This document shows, piece after piece, positions 12,108 to 23,145 of a stretch of DNA of 64,000 nt (its first letter is position 1; each line of letters starts with the position of its first letter). The DNA is taken from NCBI GenBank assembly GCA_012656075.1, contig JAAKBF010000244.1, positions 1 to 64,000 of the forward strand, written 5' to 3'. Below the pieces are notes generated by a model, which did no database searches, was not told the origin of the DNA, and was given only the letters and a program-made list of their open reading frames with translations. The stretch comes from Phytophthora hibernalis (lineage: Eukaryota > Oomycota > Peronosporomycetes > Peronosporales > Peronosporaceae). Made by a program: the position numbers and the translations under genes.

Positions 12108-12983
12108 TGTGGTGTTGGGTTTTGGGGCGCTCGGTCGCCAGTCGGCAAGGTTGCCCTTGCTGAAGGAAAGTGACCGGCGTGCCCTGATTGGCGGATTACA
12201 TTCCCCGCGCCACAGTGACCACGATAGTTTAGTGACCGAGGCCTCGGTCGGGTATAATAAATTCCCGGCCGAGGGTACGAACCCTCGTTTGTACGCATTT
12301 CAGTTTCGTACTCTCGGTCTTATAGAGTCGGGTACAGGATCACATACAGCGATCGGTTCACACTGGATATTTGTATTTATATATAGGACTAGATATAGGA
12401 TTGACTACAGAGGCTCTCAGAGCCACAGATCAACACAAATAAATCAGCAGTCTTCCCCCAAGTCACCAAGGGTCAAGTCCGTCTTCGGTAAGTCTAGCTA
12501 GCTTATCTTAGGGTCTGGATACGCTCGGCTTGTGGGATGCTGGTCAGCGAGCCTAAAGTACGTTGAACCGAGGGTTTGTTGCTGATCAGTCCAAGAGATT
12601 AGAGTGGCCGAGTGTTGGGAGCGACGAGAAGCGTCGTTCGCCATATATTATAGTGGAACCGAGTGGTTCATACATACTGTACTACTCGCCGAGGTTTTAC
12701 CTCAGCAAACCCGTATTCGGCTTGACAGCCGCTACCCTTCCTTCTGAGGGACTAGGGGTTCGCGCGAAAGCGCAATATTGCATACTAGCCCTCGCTCGCG
12801 GCTAGTCGTGCAGGTTATTGGGTTGGCCTAATACAACCTAGGTGTACAGAGGGTTCACATCCAACCCGGCGTAAGGGATCGTTCCTGGTCTTTAGGTTCG
12901 ATCCAACGCTCGTTGACCTGACAAGGGGAAGCAGTGTTGTTGGTGGGACTCATACCGTTTGGTAGTTTCTGCGTGATCCTACA
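12108..12983 (+). repeat. LTR, family A, copy 4 (876 bp), 3' LTR of E1
   Basis: Begins TGTGGTGTTGGG and ends GTGATCCTACA. It aligns with copy 3 with many substitutions and small indels, which suggests an old insertion or recombination with a divergent copy. Confidence 0.9.
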
Positions 12984-14036
12984 CCACACTAGTGTTCTCG
13001 GATGTGTTTGCAAACGCGTTTTCTCTGGCAAAGACAACAAGATGCAAATGCACCTGAAGCAAGAGCTGGTGGAATACCCGCGCTCCGATAAGGATTCCTT
13101 CAACGAGATGCTCAAGGAGAGGCTTCGCTTTCAACATTACTTATTTATCAGCGGTAGTCTACCGCTTTTCGTGTGCACTACCGCCGGTATCCGGGGCACA
13201 CGAAAATTTAAAAATTCAATGAGGCGCGAACTTAATTTAAAAAAGAATATTTGTCAAAGCCTAATGCTACGCCTCTAGTATGAATGCATGTGTAATGAAG
13301 CAGTGTTAAACGACAAAATAACTTCGGCGAGAGGGACACAGGCAGCAATCATAGCAGCAGGAGAGTATCAGACCCGAGAGATTACAAGTGCATGGCAACG
13401 ACAACCAGCAAAACAAATTCAGGCACAATGCCTTGGCATATGCCACAATATTATGATGACAATGGACGAAGAAAAGGAAACAATAGACATCGAGATGTGG
13501 AATATCCAGTACTGCACTCACAATCTGAAGGGTTCAAGGGCGATGGGAGGGTGGGTGATTTACCACAAACCAACAAACCAGCCTTGGAAGCCAATGAAAG
13601 CTGGAAGTTGTCAGCTCGGGACAGTCGGAGAAGGAACTGACAAAGCAGTACAAACTTTGTCCCATCCAGTAACAGAACCTTTCACGATGACTTCTCCAGA
13701 TTGCACTTACCTCGGATTGACAGTCTCGACAAAAACTACAAGTACATCTACAAAAACGCAAGAACAACCCTCCAGTAAACTGCCCAGCAACCACACTAGC
13801 ACAGTTCGACCCGCCCAACCGGTCACTGACCTCCATGTTCAATCATCGGGGCTGACAAGTCCGCCGGTGAGCAAATTCCCAGGTACTCTTGCTCAAGGTC
13901 TGGGCTAATGGTGTGGCCTGACATCATTGTCGTCGCCTCATGTGTAGCACGTTGTTGTGCTAGGGTCAGCTGGGGTGCCTTGTCCGTCTATTGCGTAGTA
14001 TGCCAATTATGATGGTGAGCCTACATGTAGTAAATA
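12984..14036. other. Unrecognised sequence with one open frame (13288-13908, +)
   Basis: A 206-codon plus-strand frame at 13288-13908 is Gln/Thr/Ser-rich towards its end and has no motif I recognise. An inverted repeat around 13,168-13,205 (CGTGTGC / GCACACG) is the only structure seen. It may be the 5' part of the retroelement whose RNase H follows, but this is a guess. Confidence 0.3.
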
Positions 14037-14090
14037 TCTGTGTCGGATATTATGCATACTCTCCCTGCATATATTATGCATAATTATCTG
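14037..14090 (+). repeat. Short direct repeat, copy 1
   Basis: GGATATTATGCATAC, then CCTGCATATATTATGCATAA. A close copy lies at 14,878-14,926. The pair brackets the RNase H relic. Confidence 0.5.
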
Positions 14091-14179
14091 TCTCCGCTGG
14101 ACTTGGCAAACGAAGTGGAAGTGATGGTTCTACGAACCGAAGGAGGGGCGATAACAGAGGTCGGATCTTCAGAAGGAGC

Positions 14180-14748
14180 TTCTACATTCTGTTTTTTGAT
14201 GGCGGCTCGAAAGGCAATCCGGGGGCGCCGGAGCAACTGTGATGAAGAAAAGCGGAGTCGAGGGCTCCTTTCATATGGTGTGGGCGGTCAGCATCTCACT
14301 TGCGGCGAAGACGACCACAAACAATGTGGCCGAGAACATGGGCCTTCTGATAGGGCTCACTGCATGCGCGGCCTGGGGTTACTCGCCAATCCACGTGGTT
14401 GGAGATTGCAAGATGATCATCAGGCAACATCGCATTCGACATCCGCCTAAAGCGGCACATCTCAAGCAATATTACTGGAAATGCAGGCGCCTGCTTGTCC
14501 AATTGGAAGTGGTGACATGGAATCATCTTCTACGGCAGTTTAACAAAGCGGTTGACCTTCTCGCGAATAAGGCCATGGATTCGTGTCAAAGCTGGCAAGT
14601 CCATGATGGAGATGGCAACATACATCAGGAGCAATGGAAGAGATCTCATGAGTTGGTGAAAGGTGATGTCAATCACTGGACTATTGAGTATGGATTGGCA
14701 ACCAAGTACGGGATTGCGGGGCTGCACCTTGGGGACAGCCTGCGGTGA
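14180..14748 (+). pseudogene. RNase HI domain relic of a retroelement
   Basis: An RNase HI signature FFDGGSKGNPG starts near 14,191, then a frameshift moves to the frame at 14,239. There TTNNVAENMGLLIGL carries the catalytic Glu, HVVGDCKMII the next Asp, and FNKAVDLLANKA the C-terminal acidic region. This is the bacterial/eukaryotic RNase HI type used by LTR and non-LTR elements, and it differs clearly from the copies at 3786 and 52637. Neither RT nor integrase is adjacent, so it is an orphan fragment. Confidence 0.7.
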
Positions 14749-14877
14749 AAGCCCGAACTCGCATCGGGTGGACGCTAAAGCTGGAGGCTGATGAATAGGA
14801 GGCCTACAGAACGGACATAGGAAGTCGTTAGTTTAGAGATAAATGACATCAATGTACCTCACTGAGAAATGATAATT

Positions 14878-14926
14878 ATCTGTCTCGGATATTATGCATA
14901 CCCCTGCATTTATTATGCATAATCCG
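14878..14926 (+). repeat. Short direct repeat, copy 2
   Basis: Second copy of the GGATATTATGCATAC ... TATTATGCATAA unit at 14,037. Confidence 0.5.
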
Positions 14927-14943
14927 CGTTAATATTACAAGTA

Positions 14944-15105
14944 CAGAGTTCCCCGGCAAAGGGAGAAATGTGGGACCAATTAATTCTTCCAGGTTACAAG
15001 ATTTGCAAACGGATTTGTATTGCGGTAGAGCAACGATTTTGGACAACTGTACTAATTTTGCAAGGTAAATAGCTGACTACGGTTCTCCCTTTGCCGGGAA
15101 CTCTG
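14944..15105. mobile_element. MITE, 162 bp, TA target duplication
   Basis: Near-perfect terminal inverted repeats of about 23 bases: CAGAGTTCCCCGGCAAAGGG on the left, and TTCTCCCTTTGCCGGGAACTCTG on the right in two parts, TTCTCCCTTTGC and CGGGAACTCTG. One C is extra on the left. Both ends are flanked by TA. The size, lack of coding and TA duplication point to a non-autonomous Tc1/mariner-type element. Confidence 0.75.
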
Positions 15106-15107
15106 TA

Positions 15108-15879
15108 AGCATACTGTACTTAAGTACTTCGCAGTAAGTACGAGTTATGGAAAGGTTTATATATTTGGATGGCGGGTTGAGGATACACCCGGGGTAGAGC
15201 TTCTACTGACGTGCACAGCTATAGGAAAAACGCGCAGGAGTAAATGAGCATCACATCGGCAGTGCTGTCCAGTGTTAAGCCAACTTCAGCTGTTGCCCTA
15301 GTGCCGCCGTCTATTAACATAGAAGTACATGGGTGCAAGTGATCATTATAATAATCTTTTTCGTTTTAGGTATGTTTTGATTGGTTGAAACTGACTATTG
15401 CGTAATAATTTTGGAAATATCAAATATTCGAATATATTCGCCAAGTAGTAGATATCAATATTCGATTTCAAAATGAAAATATTATGCATATTATAAATTT
15501 CATCCGTCAGACTGGATATCATTTTGAATATATTCGCATCCCCCATTTTGAGGTTACCATTAGCCTGATTTTGGGGTCAAATTTATCAGCAAACCCTGAA
15601 TATATGACCTCACGAGAGTCTTGCCTAGCAGAAGTGAGGCTGCAAAGTACATTGCTACCCAACGACATGCAGAGCTACGATTTATCGCAGCACTTCCCCA
15701 CGCCACCTGATTAGGGCTTCTTTCATTCTGCTTACGTATCGTGGAAATTAAGATTCCCATTCAAATCGAACTATTAATAGAACGACTAAGGGCACCACCA
15801 TGACCGTTTCCCGATGGAAAACTTCCAGCCTAGCCTGAAAGGAACCGAACATGACCCCTGGTTCTCCGGATTTTTGGAG
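15108..15879. other. AT-rich sequence, no gene seen
   Basis: AT-rich spacer with local ATATTCGAATATATTCG-type palindromes near 15,420-15,440. No coding or element ends are supported. Confidence 0.4.
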
Positions 15880-15924
15880 AACCTGTTTAGCCTCGAGAAC
15901 CTGGTTCTCGAGGTTAAACAGGTT
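15880..15924. repeat. 45-bp near-perfect palindrome
   Basis: Left arm AACCTGTTTAGCCTCGAGAA CC (22 bases), a single T, then the reverse complement with one mismatch. A second inverted pair (GGTTCTCC / GGAGAACC) lies just upstream. It could be a foldback element end. Confidence 0.6.
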
Positions 15925-16061
15925 GGGTTCGTGTCGTACACGAAATTTCACTGGGGAGCGAACCTCTTTGAAACGACAGAACCTCTTCCTTTCCTCGCGA
16001 TACGGTTGGGCAAGACGGAGACTGCTCAGTGCGGCTCTAGCGGGATACAGCTCAACCCGCG

Positions 16062-17036
16062 GTGATCATGATGCACGCGGTTGCTGCAATTGCTGGGGCT
16101 CAGAGTTCGGAGGACGTGGCGGACCAACCATCGCAAGGTCACCATCGGCGGAAATTCACCCTACAAGAAGACATTCTCCAGATCAGTGGGCAGCAGCCCA
16201 TTAACGTCTCACAAGCGCTGTATGAGACGCGGCTTCAAGTACAGCAGAACAGTCTGTCTCATGAACGCCGTATGGAAGAGCTTGTTGTTCACACACGAAG
16301 TGAATTCGGGAGCGCAGCAGTGAAGATCGAGAAAAGCTGCAGGTGCAAATCCAACAGATCTTCCTTACTTCTCAAGCTGCAGCTGAATCGATGGTAGCGG
16401 AAGCTGTTCAAGCAATTATTTGTCGTGCAGATACAGCAAAGGCGAATCTCATTCGAAGCCCGGCTCGCTTGGATGATGCTGTGGATATTCATGTAGCTAA
16501 CTCGCAGCTAATCGCCCCTGATAATATAGCCCAAACATGCGAAGAACAACTCCAAAAGCTATGACCATAGCTCAGGCATCCTTTGATGCGGCAGTAGAGG
16601 TAATGGCCGCGCAGCACATATCCGTCCTTGAGTCTCGCATTCACCAGCGCGTCGAACACACCCAACAGCATGCGCTACACGCCGTCCCGAACCAGGTAAA
16701 CGAGTGCGAGACTCGCATGCAAAAAAACTTGAGGCTTTAATGGCAGACGCTCGTGAACATACCGAATCTGGTATTGCTACACTGGAGACAAAGCTGGACA
16801 AATGCGTGGTGGAGTTTAATTACAAGCTGGTGAACGCTGTGCGTGAACGTGTGACAGCCGATGTCAATTCAATGGAGAAAAAGTTGAACCGTCAACTACA
16901 GACAGACAGCACCAAGATGGCTGCTGAAGCCGAAATGAAGGCATTTTCGGTGGTAGCGGAAGCTGAGAAGCGAAACGCGAGTATGAGGATAGGCGCGGAC
17001 ATATGCCAAAATACGAGTAGCTTCTTCGTCCCGTGA
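16062..17036 (+). pseudogene. Decayed coiled-coil ORF
   Basis: Four overlapping plus-strand frames (16062-16397, 16343-16564, 16537-16740, 16704-17036) join head to tail into one long helical, Ala/Glu/Gln-rich protein with heptad character, for example TLETKLDKCVVEFNYKL and VTADVNSMEKKLNRQL. No conserved domain is visible. The regular hand-over from frame to frame suggests one gene broken by indels. Function unknown. Confidence 0.4.
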
Positions 17037-17039
17037 CCG

Positions 17040-17631
17040 CTTGCGGGTATCTTCGATAGCAGTTTTGCTGAAGTAATGTCATGAACGTCCTTCAAATGTT
17101 TTGTTGCCCGCGATGTTTTCCGCCACAGAGTCCTTGGATACTTTCTGCATCTCGACACGCCCTTGTCTCTAGGCAAATCCATCCTTGCGAAGAAGGATCG
17201 TCGACATGATAAACACGGACCCCCCATTTGAAAATGAATGATCGCTCAGTATCTGCGAGTGGAACAAGAACAGAGCCTGGTTTTGGGCGATATGCGACCA
17301 CAGCTCTCTTTACCTCAGCCGGGTCCCCGTCAGCCGTGCTCTGTGGCGCTGGAGGCATCGTGTGGCTAAGGAATGAGGGACGTGAGTCTCCTCGTGCAGT
17401 TGGAGGTGGACCAGCGCCAAACTGCTGACTGCCAAACGGAGTGGACGAGTGGTCCGCATTTAAGCGATCTCGTCTCGTAGGCGGGCCGTCGGTGTACACC
17501 ATTTGCGCTACAGGAAGGCTGTTGCTACGCCGTAAGATGGGATACGGCAGCGATGCTTGAGCCAGGCTACGGGGTGATGGCGGAATGCTTGCCGCAGGAA
17601 ACACGTTGCAACGTGTCTTGTTGCCCTGCAC
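17040..17631 (-). pseudogene. BED-type zinc finger ORF, hAT-like transposon relic
   Basis: Leftward frame of 179 codons with a Pro/Ser-rich N-terminal part, ending in IFKWGVRVYHVDDPSS and GWICLETRACRDAES. One frame away, TSRATKHLKDVHDITS follows. The Cys-x6-Cys ... His-x4-His arrangement fits the degenerate BED-like finger that begins many oomycete hAT-type transposases. The catalytic domain is absent and a frameshift splits the finger. Confidence 0.45.
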
Positions 17632-17659
17632 GCCGGGCTTTGGCTTTCTCAGCCTCTTG

Positions 17660-18405
17660 CGGAATGCTCCAAGGTTCGACTGGCCGTCGAGTCCAGAACT
17701 TCTGTCCTCGCGCCGGCGTCTACCCGACTGGTAGTACGCCTACTTTATTTTCCGTTTCGTCCGTCCAATCTACCAACTACTTACAACCTCCGCTCCTCGT
17801 GCACTACGTTGTCCTGGCGTCCGGATGAGTCCGCAGCCGACGCTCACTAAGCCACTAGGGTCTCTACGCATCGGGCGCCCACCCCTTACGTGCAGCCTAC
17901 TGCAAACTCGGACCGACACTGCAGTCCTACGCCACTCCTCCGCTTGTCCGCCAGCACCGCGTACGCTGTGCACTCGTCGCCTCAGTCGCCGTTCGCTCAA
18001 TCGTCCGTTCCGTTCGTTCACTCCCGCCCAATCGCCCGTGCCGTACACCCGCTCGATCGTGCCACTTGCACCGTGCTCAACGCTCTCCAGCGTCGACTGT
18101 CGTGGAGGTCTGCGTCTCTCTGCGCAGATTCGGAAGTGAGACCCCACTCCGTTCGCCCGCTTCGCTCCGCTCTCCCTCTAGTCGTCCGTCCATTCGTTCT
18201 TCGCCGTTCAGCAACCACGATCCGCCCATCAGTCGCCCAGTCTGCTCGTTCACTTCGCTGTCCGCCAGTACCTTCTGCTCTAGCACCCGGATCGCGTCCC
18301 TGCCGCCTGACACTCCGCGTGCCACTCCGTCCGGCTGGCCATGATCTCGTGCTTCCGATCGTGTCCCGCTACACGACTTCCTCATCAGCGGGGTCTTCCA
18401 CGACC
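17660..18405. other. Pyrimidine-rich segment at the 3' side of element D
   Basis: Strongly pyrimidine-rich on the plus strand (repeats of CGTTCG and CGCCCG). It lies downstream of the element D integrase in that element's sense. It could be its 3' untranslated region and LTR, but no second LTR copy exists in the window to prove it. The long plus-strand frame 17890-18816 overlaps the integrase C-terminus in antisense and is not credited. Confidence 0.35.
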
Positions 18406-18409
18406 CTGC

Positions 18410-20062
18410 CGTCTGCGAATAGTCGCTCGTACTCTGCGCCCGAAACCCACGTGACCACTCCGTTCCGTTATCCGTTGACGGGGTGGAGAACGTATTCAAG
18501 CACGTACTGCCCGACACGATTCCGGCGTCGTCGCCGACGTACCTCCACCGAGTCGCCACTCGCGACTCCTTCTTCGCCCGTACTGCCCATTGACGCTAGT
18601 CTTCGCTTTGGGCGTCCTGCAGTCGCTGCTGTAGTTCTGCGTGCTCCCGTCGAACCTTACGTACTGCCGCTGAGCGTACAGGCGCTGAGGTCGTCTCGAC
18701 ATCGCCCGCTCCGTCCTGTGCTTCGTACTCGAGCTGTGCATCGATGTCCGCCGCTGCTAGTTCCAACAGCGATCGCGGATAGTGGTAGCTCACTAAAAAC
18801 GACACGTGCGCGATGATCACCTCAGGGATGCCGCTCTTGTCTTCGCGTCGCAGCAGGAAATTGTCGTAGCCCGCCGCTTCAACAATGCACAGTGGCCCCA
18901 TCCACTGATGTACAAACTTAGTCGCCTTGGCGCCCCGCGGTGGGTGGTACACCCAGACTTGATCACCGACGCCGAATGTCCGTCCTTGCCGTGCCTTCCT
19001 GTTATAGTACCGGGCCTGCCGCTCTTGTTCCTTCGCCCTCGCCGTTTCGGCACACTCGCTGCTTATAGCTATTGCCGCCAGCAACCGTCCGTGATAGTCA
19101 GCCAACTCGCCCGCTTCCGTCGTCTCCGTACTTCTTAACAGCTCATTCGGTGGGCGCAGACGCCTGCCCATCATTAGTTCGTTTGGTGTCAGCGCCACCG
19201 TCGAGTGGTTCGCCGAATTGTACGCATTGACAGCAAACTTGACTCACAAGTTCCAGTCGTTTTGCAGCTCGTCCGACATTTAGGTAGCAACACAGTCCTT
19301 CCATGAGCGATGGAAACGGTCAACCAAGCCAACCATCTGCGGTCGGTATGACACCGTATTCACCTGCCTCGCTTGCAACATGTTCACCAGCTTCTCGATG
19401 ACGCCGCCAGTCAACTCCGGCGTGCCATCAGTCAATAGTTCCCGAAAAGCACCAAATTTCAGCACCACCTCTTCCATCAGGAAGGTCGCTACACTTTCAG
19501 CAGTATGCTGCGTCACGCAACGCGCCACCGCATAACGCGTTACATATTCCAAGGCTGCGATCACGTATCGCTCGCCGCCATCCGCCACAGGAACGGTCCA
19601 GCCACGTCCAACGCCCATCGGTCTCCACGTCACCGCCACGTATGCTTCTGAGTGGAGGGATGACCTCGCGTGGCCGCGCCTTGCGGCTGCCACACTCCTG
19701 GCACCCTCGAACCCATTTCTTCACTTCACACTGAAGGTTCGGCCACCAGTACAGCCTCGCCACTCGCTCGTACGTGTGGGGCCTCGTAAGTGACCCGCCC
19801 ACACCGATCCATGCAATTCCTTGAATACCACCGCCCACAGCGAAGGCGGCAGCACCACTCGTCGCCCGTTCTGCGTATTCACCATCACCAGCCCGTACAC
19901 GTTCTCCACCACCATACCGTGGTATTCTCTATCGTCCACGAGCTTCTGCACCAATCGGCTGCGGCGCTGCGCCTCCGAGATTTCGTCGTCCGTCAACTGG
20001 AGCGTGTCTGTCGTCACCGGAGCCGCCTCGTCGCCGTCCTCCAACTCGTTGACCACATTCAC
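18410..20062 (-). pseudogene. Integrase of element D
   Basis: 20062-19721 is a linker ending in GHLRGP and 19838-19640 holds the rest of the HHCC finger (YWWPNLQCEVKKWVRGCQEC). The core at 19693-19280 has the second catalytic Asp in LLTDGTPEL. The third acidic position reads VGLVDRFHRSWKD, where an active enzyme has Glu before RFH. 19198-18596 is the C-terminal domain (VGDQVWVYHPPRGAK, VHQWMGP). A chromodomain-like tail continues near 18,520-18,410 in another frame (YVLEYVLHPVNG). Frameshifts separate these blocks. Integrase would insert the cDNA. The Glu to Asp change and the breaks argue against activity. Confidence 0.75.
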
Positions 20063-20510
20063 CGCCGTTTCTGCGTTCTTCGACCTTGTCGGTCGCCGTC
20101 GAACTCAGCCACCGTCTTCGGAAACTTGTGCACTCCGCCGTTGCTCGATCTTCTTCGTGTCATCGTCCTTCGCTGTACTGGAACCGTCCATCACCGTACT
20201 ACTACCGTTCTTCGTCGCGCTATTTGTCGGCCGCGCGGTTCGTTGTCCACCGTTCGTGCTCATTTGTTGTGTTATGTCCGTGGAGTCGCTCGCCACGGTC
20301 GCCGCCTTGTCCGAGGCGCCCGTCACGATGGTGGCATCCAACGTCGCTTCCACCACGTCCGCATCCTCCGCCGTTCCCGACAATGGCTTCGCCAACGTGA
20401 CTCGTCGTCCGCTCCGATCACTGCCTCGCTTCGTCCACTGCTTCGTCGCGTCACTCTCGCGCCCGAGCCATCGTCGTCACGGTCAGCGGTGTCCTACCGT
20501 TGAGTTCGTC

Positions 20511-21985
20511 CTAGCCAGTTTCCGTCACCGTCTTCTCGCCGCCGACCACTAGATTCTCACTGTCGCCAGTGACCAGCTCCTTCGTCGCTGCGTTCTGCGC
20601 CATTCCAACCGCCAACGCCATCGCCTCTTGTCGCTTCTTCGCCGCTCGTGTCAGTGGTCGGTTCGTTGCTGCCATCGCGTCCACCACTCGCCCGTCGTTA
20701 CCAATCACTGCAGGCGCCGTACTCGTCGTTTTCAGCGGACTTCGTGCTTCGTCACCTGTTGGCTCGGTCGTCGTGCCAGTTGACGTCTCCGACCGTCGCC
20801 TTTCGTCGTCAGGCTCTTTATCGCTGGGCTTGCTGCGGTCCCCTGGCGCTGGCCGACAGTGCCAGTCGCCGTCGCCGCCGCACTTGCCCGCAGGTCGCTG
20901 TCGTTCCTTGTCGCCCACGTCGTGTCCTTCGCGCGTCGCTCACCATTGTCAGTTGATGTCCTTGTCGATCTAGTCACCACGCCGTCCGTTGCAGACTCGT
21001 CCGCTGTCCAGGCCGATATCACTACTGCCGCAATCCTGCCCGTAGTTCGTCTCGCGTGCTCCTCTGCCTCCCGAATTTCTGCACTTGTCGGCAACGCGCT
21101 GTCTTCCGTCTTCGACTCTGTTGTCGTCTCCATCTGCCTCGTACGTCCTTCTGGTCGATCTCGTCTCCGCAATTGTCCTACCGCTGCTAAAACTGCCGCA
21201 GGTGCCCTCGAGAGCGCATCTTCCACTATGTTCGCCGCTCCCGGTCGGTATGAGATGTCGAACTCATATTCATGTAGTGTTAGAGACCACCGGTGTAGGC
21301 GTCCATCCAAATTCGGTCGAGTCATCAGCCATTTTAACGCGGAATGATCGGTGATGATGTTGAAGGTTGTACCGTACAGGTACGACCTGAACAGCTTCAC
21401 TGACCACACCACTGCAAGACATTCTAACTCTGTAATGGAGTAGTTTGCCTCGGCAGTGCTATTTACTTTGCTAGCAAATGCAACCGGCTGCCAACCACGC
21501 CCCTGATCTTGCATCAGACAGGACCCGAGCCCCGTCGTGCTCGCATCCGTCACCAAGTGGAAGGGTAATTCAAAGCTAGGCTAGATTAGAAGAGGCCGTG
21601 TCGTTAGCGCAGCCATCACCCGCTCGAACGCCCATTCCTGCTCCTCCGTCCACTGCCACTCGTTACTTTTCTTCAGAAGCCGTGTCATTGGTACCATGAT
21701 GCTGCGATAAATTTCGATAGTACCCGGCAAGGTGTACATATTGTTTCACTTCTACGGCATTGCTTGGTCTCGGAAATTCGCGTACTGCAATTACTAGTCG
21801 CTCCCACTCCTGCACTACTCAGTTCATGTCCTAAGTACTCCATCGAAGTGGCCGCAAACACGCACTTTTCAACTTCAATGTCAACCCGGCCGCCTCCAAT
21901 CGTTCCAACACTGCTGCCAACTCAACTACGTGGCGTTCCATGCCTCCACGAATGTAGATAACGATATCATCCAGGACGTCAGAGA
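20511..21985 (-). pseudogene. RT C-terminus and RNase H of element D
   Basis: At 21,985-21,860 the RT motif DDIVIYIRGG is followed by the palm/thumb helix (AAVLERLEAAGLTLKL). 21556 begins the RNase H: VTDASTTGLGSCLMQDQG (first Asp), ELECLAVVWSVK (Glu) and IITDHSALKWL (second Asp), then the connector FDISYRPGAANIVEDALSR. After this comes a low-complexity Thr/Asp/Arg-rich spacer to about 20,511. RT is cut at the DD motif by the junction with the neighbouring element. Confidence 0.8.
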
Positions 21986-23145
21986 TTCTATAAGACAGGC
22001 CATCACCCCTAAAGACTGCTGGATTGCGAGTCTCGGGTCTCCCACAATGACGAAATCCTCGGCTTCATGCTTGAGTGCCGTCGATACTCCGTTGTTCATT
22101 CCGGCATATTCAGCGAGGTTTACTGTGGTGGTCTCGAGATAAGCACTCACAGCTGTCACTACCGTCCATTCAGCCAATTTCGACAGAATCCACGAGCAAT
22201 TATCATACCCGCCGTTCTTTTTGATCTTGGTCGAGCCGTCAAACGACATCAGAAAGCCGCCGTAAAACCTCGGTAGGCAAGCGGACAACAAGTGCAGATC
22301 ACATTCTTGTACATCAATATCGCACACCACACCGGATGTCGATGGTAAAAGAGCATTTCCACTCGACATCATGATCGTCTAGTGCCGTTTCAGCACTTCA
22401 ACGAGATCTTGTTGTCGACGAGCGGTAGCGCTCGGGCTCAGAACATTCGGTTTTGAGTAGTCTACCACCGTCTCCGAGGCTTTGGTTAAGTCCGGCGAGA
22501 ACGCCAATTCGTGCGTGTAGTCCGTAAGATCAACCTTGTTCGCCAAATGCTCGGACGTACCATTTCCGTCATCATAATTAAAAGATTTATCTCCAGCGGT
22601 AACGTGGTACATCGCTGCCACGAATGGCGCTTCCAACTGAGCATCCGAGTCATCACCGAGGATTTGCGTCAGTTCGTCACCGCTCGCATGGCCAGCGGCT
22701 GCTCCGTCAGAACCCTCGGACGTCGCTGAATTGGTGTCCTCGTCGGACGAGGCATCACGGACAGACCCGTCCGAAGGTCGGAGCGTCACCATTATGACGG
22801 GTCGGTCTCCCCGGTTCAACTCCTCGGTGTTACCATCAACGTATGCCAGTTGGTTGGAATCATCGGATAGGCGAGACGACTTGCCGCGAGGGTCAGATAG
22901 ACCCGTCGTTCTACCACGGGCGGCTCGTTGGCTAACCTTCGTCCATATAGCTGGCATTCGCTCTTGTACAAACCCTCGTGGCGACACTCTGCATACGCCA
23001 ATGCCTGCCATTCTTCATACCTGACCGAGCTCAGCTGGATGTACTCCCTTCGTCGCGGAAGGTCGCCTTGTTGTACCCATAGCAGTACAGGCTCGTTCTT
23101 CGCGCAATAAGCAACCTTCGGAGACACATTCGTTAGCCGAACCAC
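21986..23145 (-). pseudogene. Protease-RT linker fused to archaeal-type RNase H
   Basis: 23145-22816 reads VVR-type post-protease sequence (RLTNVSPKVAYCAKNEPV, PRRREYIQL, EWQALAYAE). 23011-22379 is the acidic linker, ending SATARRQQDLVEVLKRH. The frame at 22372 opens MMSSGNALLPSTSGVVCDID, the lead-in to RT in this lineage, but then switches to an RNase H: MSFDGSTKIKKNGG (first Asp), NLAEYAGMNNGV (Glu), VIVGDPRLAIQQS (Asp). The last helix is replaced by element D sequence. The whole RT is missing, so this is a deletion product. Confidence 0.7.

Larger units (their letters stand above)
5498..12983 (+). mobile_element. Ty3/gypsy retrotransposon copy E1 (family A), internally deleted
   Basis: Two family-A LTRs in the same orientation flank about 5.7 kb. 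The 5' LTR abuts the linker before integrase directly, so primer-binding site, gag, protease, RT and RNase H are missing. What remains is integrase plus chromodomain (6540-8512, plus strand) and a long antisense gene (to 12041, minus strand), then a polypurine tract and the 3' LTR. The 5' LTR is itself preceded by a polypurine tract, so it was the 3' LTR of an upstream copy. Unequal LTR recombination or a deletion between tandem copies explains the layout. Confidence 0.75.
18410..21985 (-). mobile_element. Ty3/gypsy element D pol, reverse orientation, truncated
   Basis: Leftward pol remnant running from the C-terminal part of RT through RNase H and integrase. Its sequence is clearly different from families A, B and C. 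On its right it is fused at about 21,985 to the RNase H of a family-A element, so the RT N-terminal half, protease and gag are missing. No LTR of its own is proven. Confidence 0.75.

Noticed and set aside
17815..17850. GGATGAGTCCG, resembling a hammerhead ribozyme core
   Set aside because: The CTGATGA core is altered and the GAAA partner strand is missing nearby.
17890..18816. 308-codon plus-strand ORF
   Set aside because: It overlaps the integrase C-terminal domain in antisense and is Ser/Arg/Pro-rich in the manner of a shadow frame.
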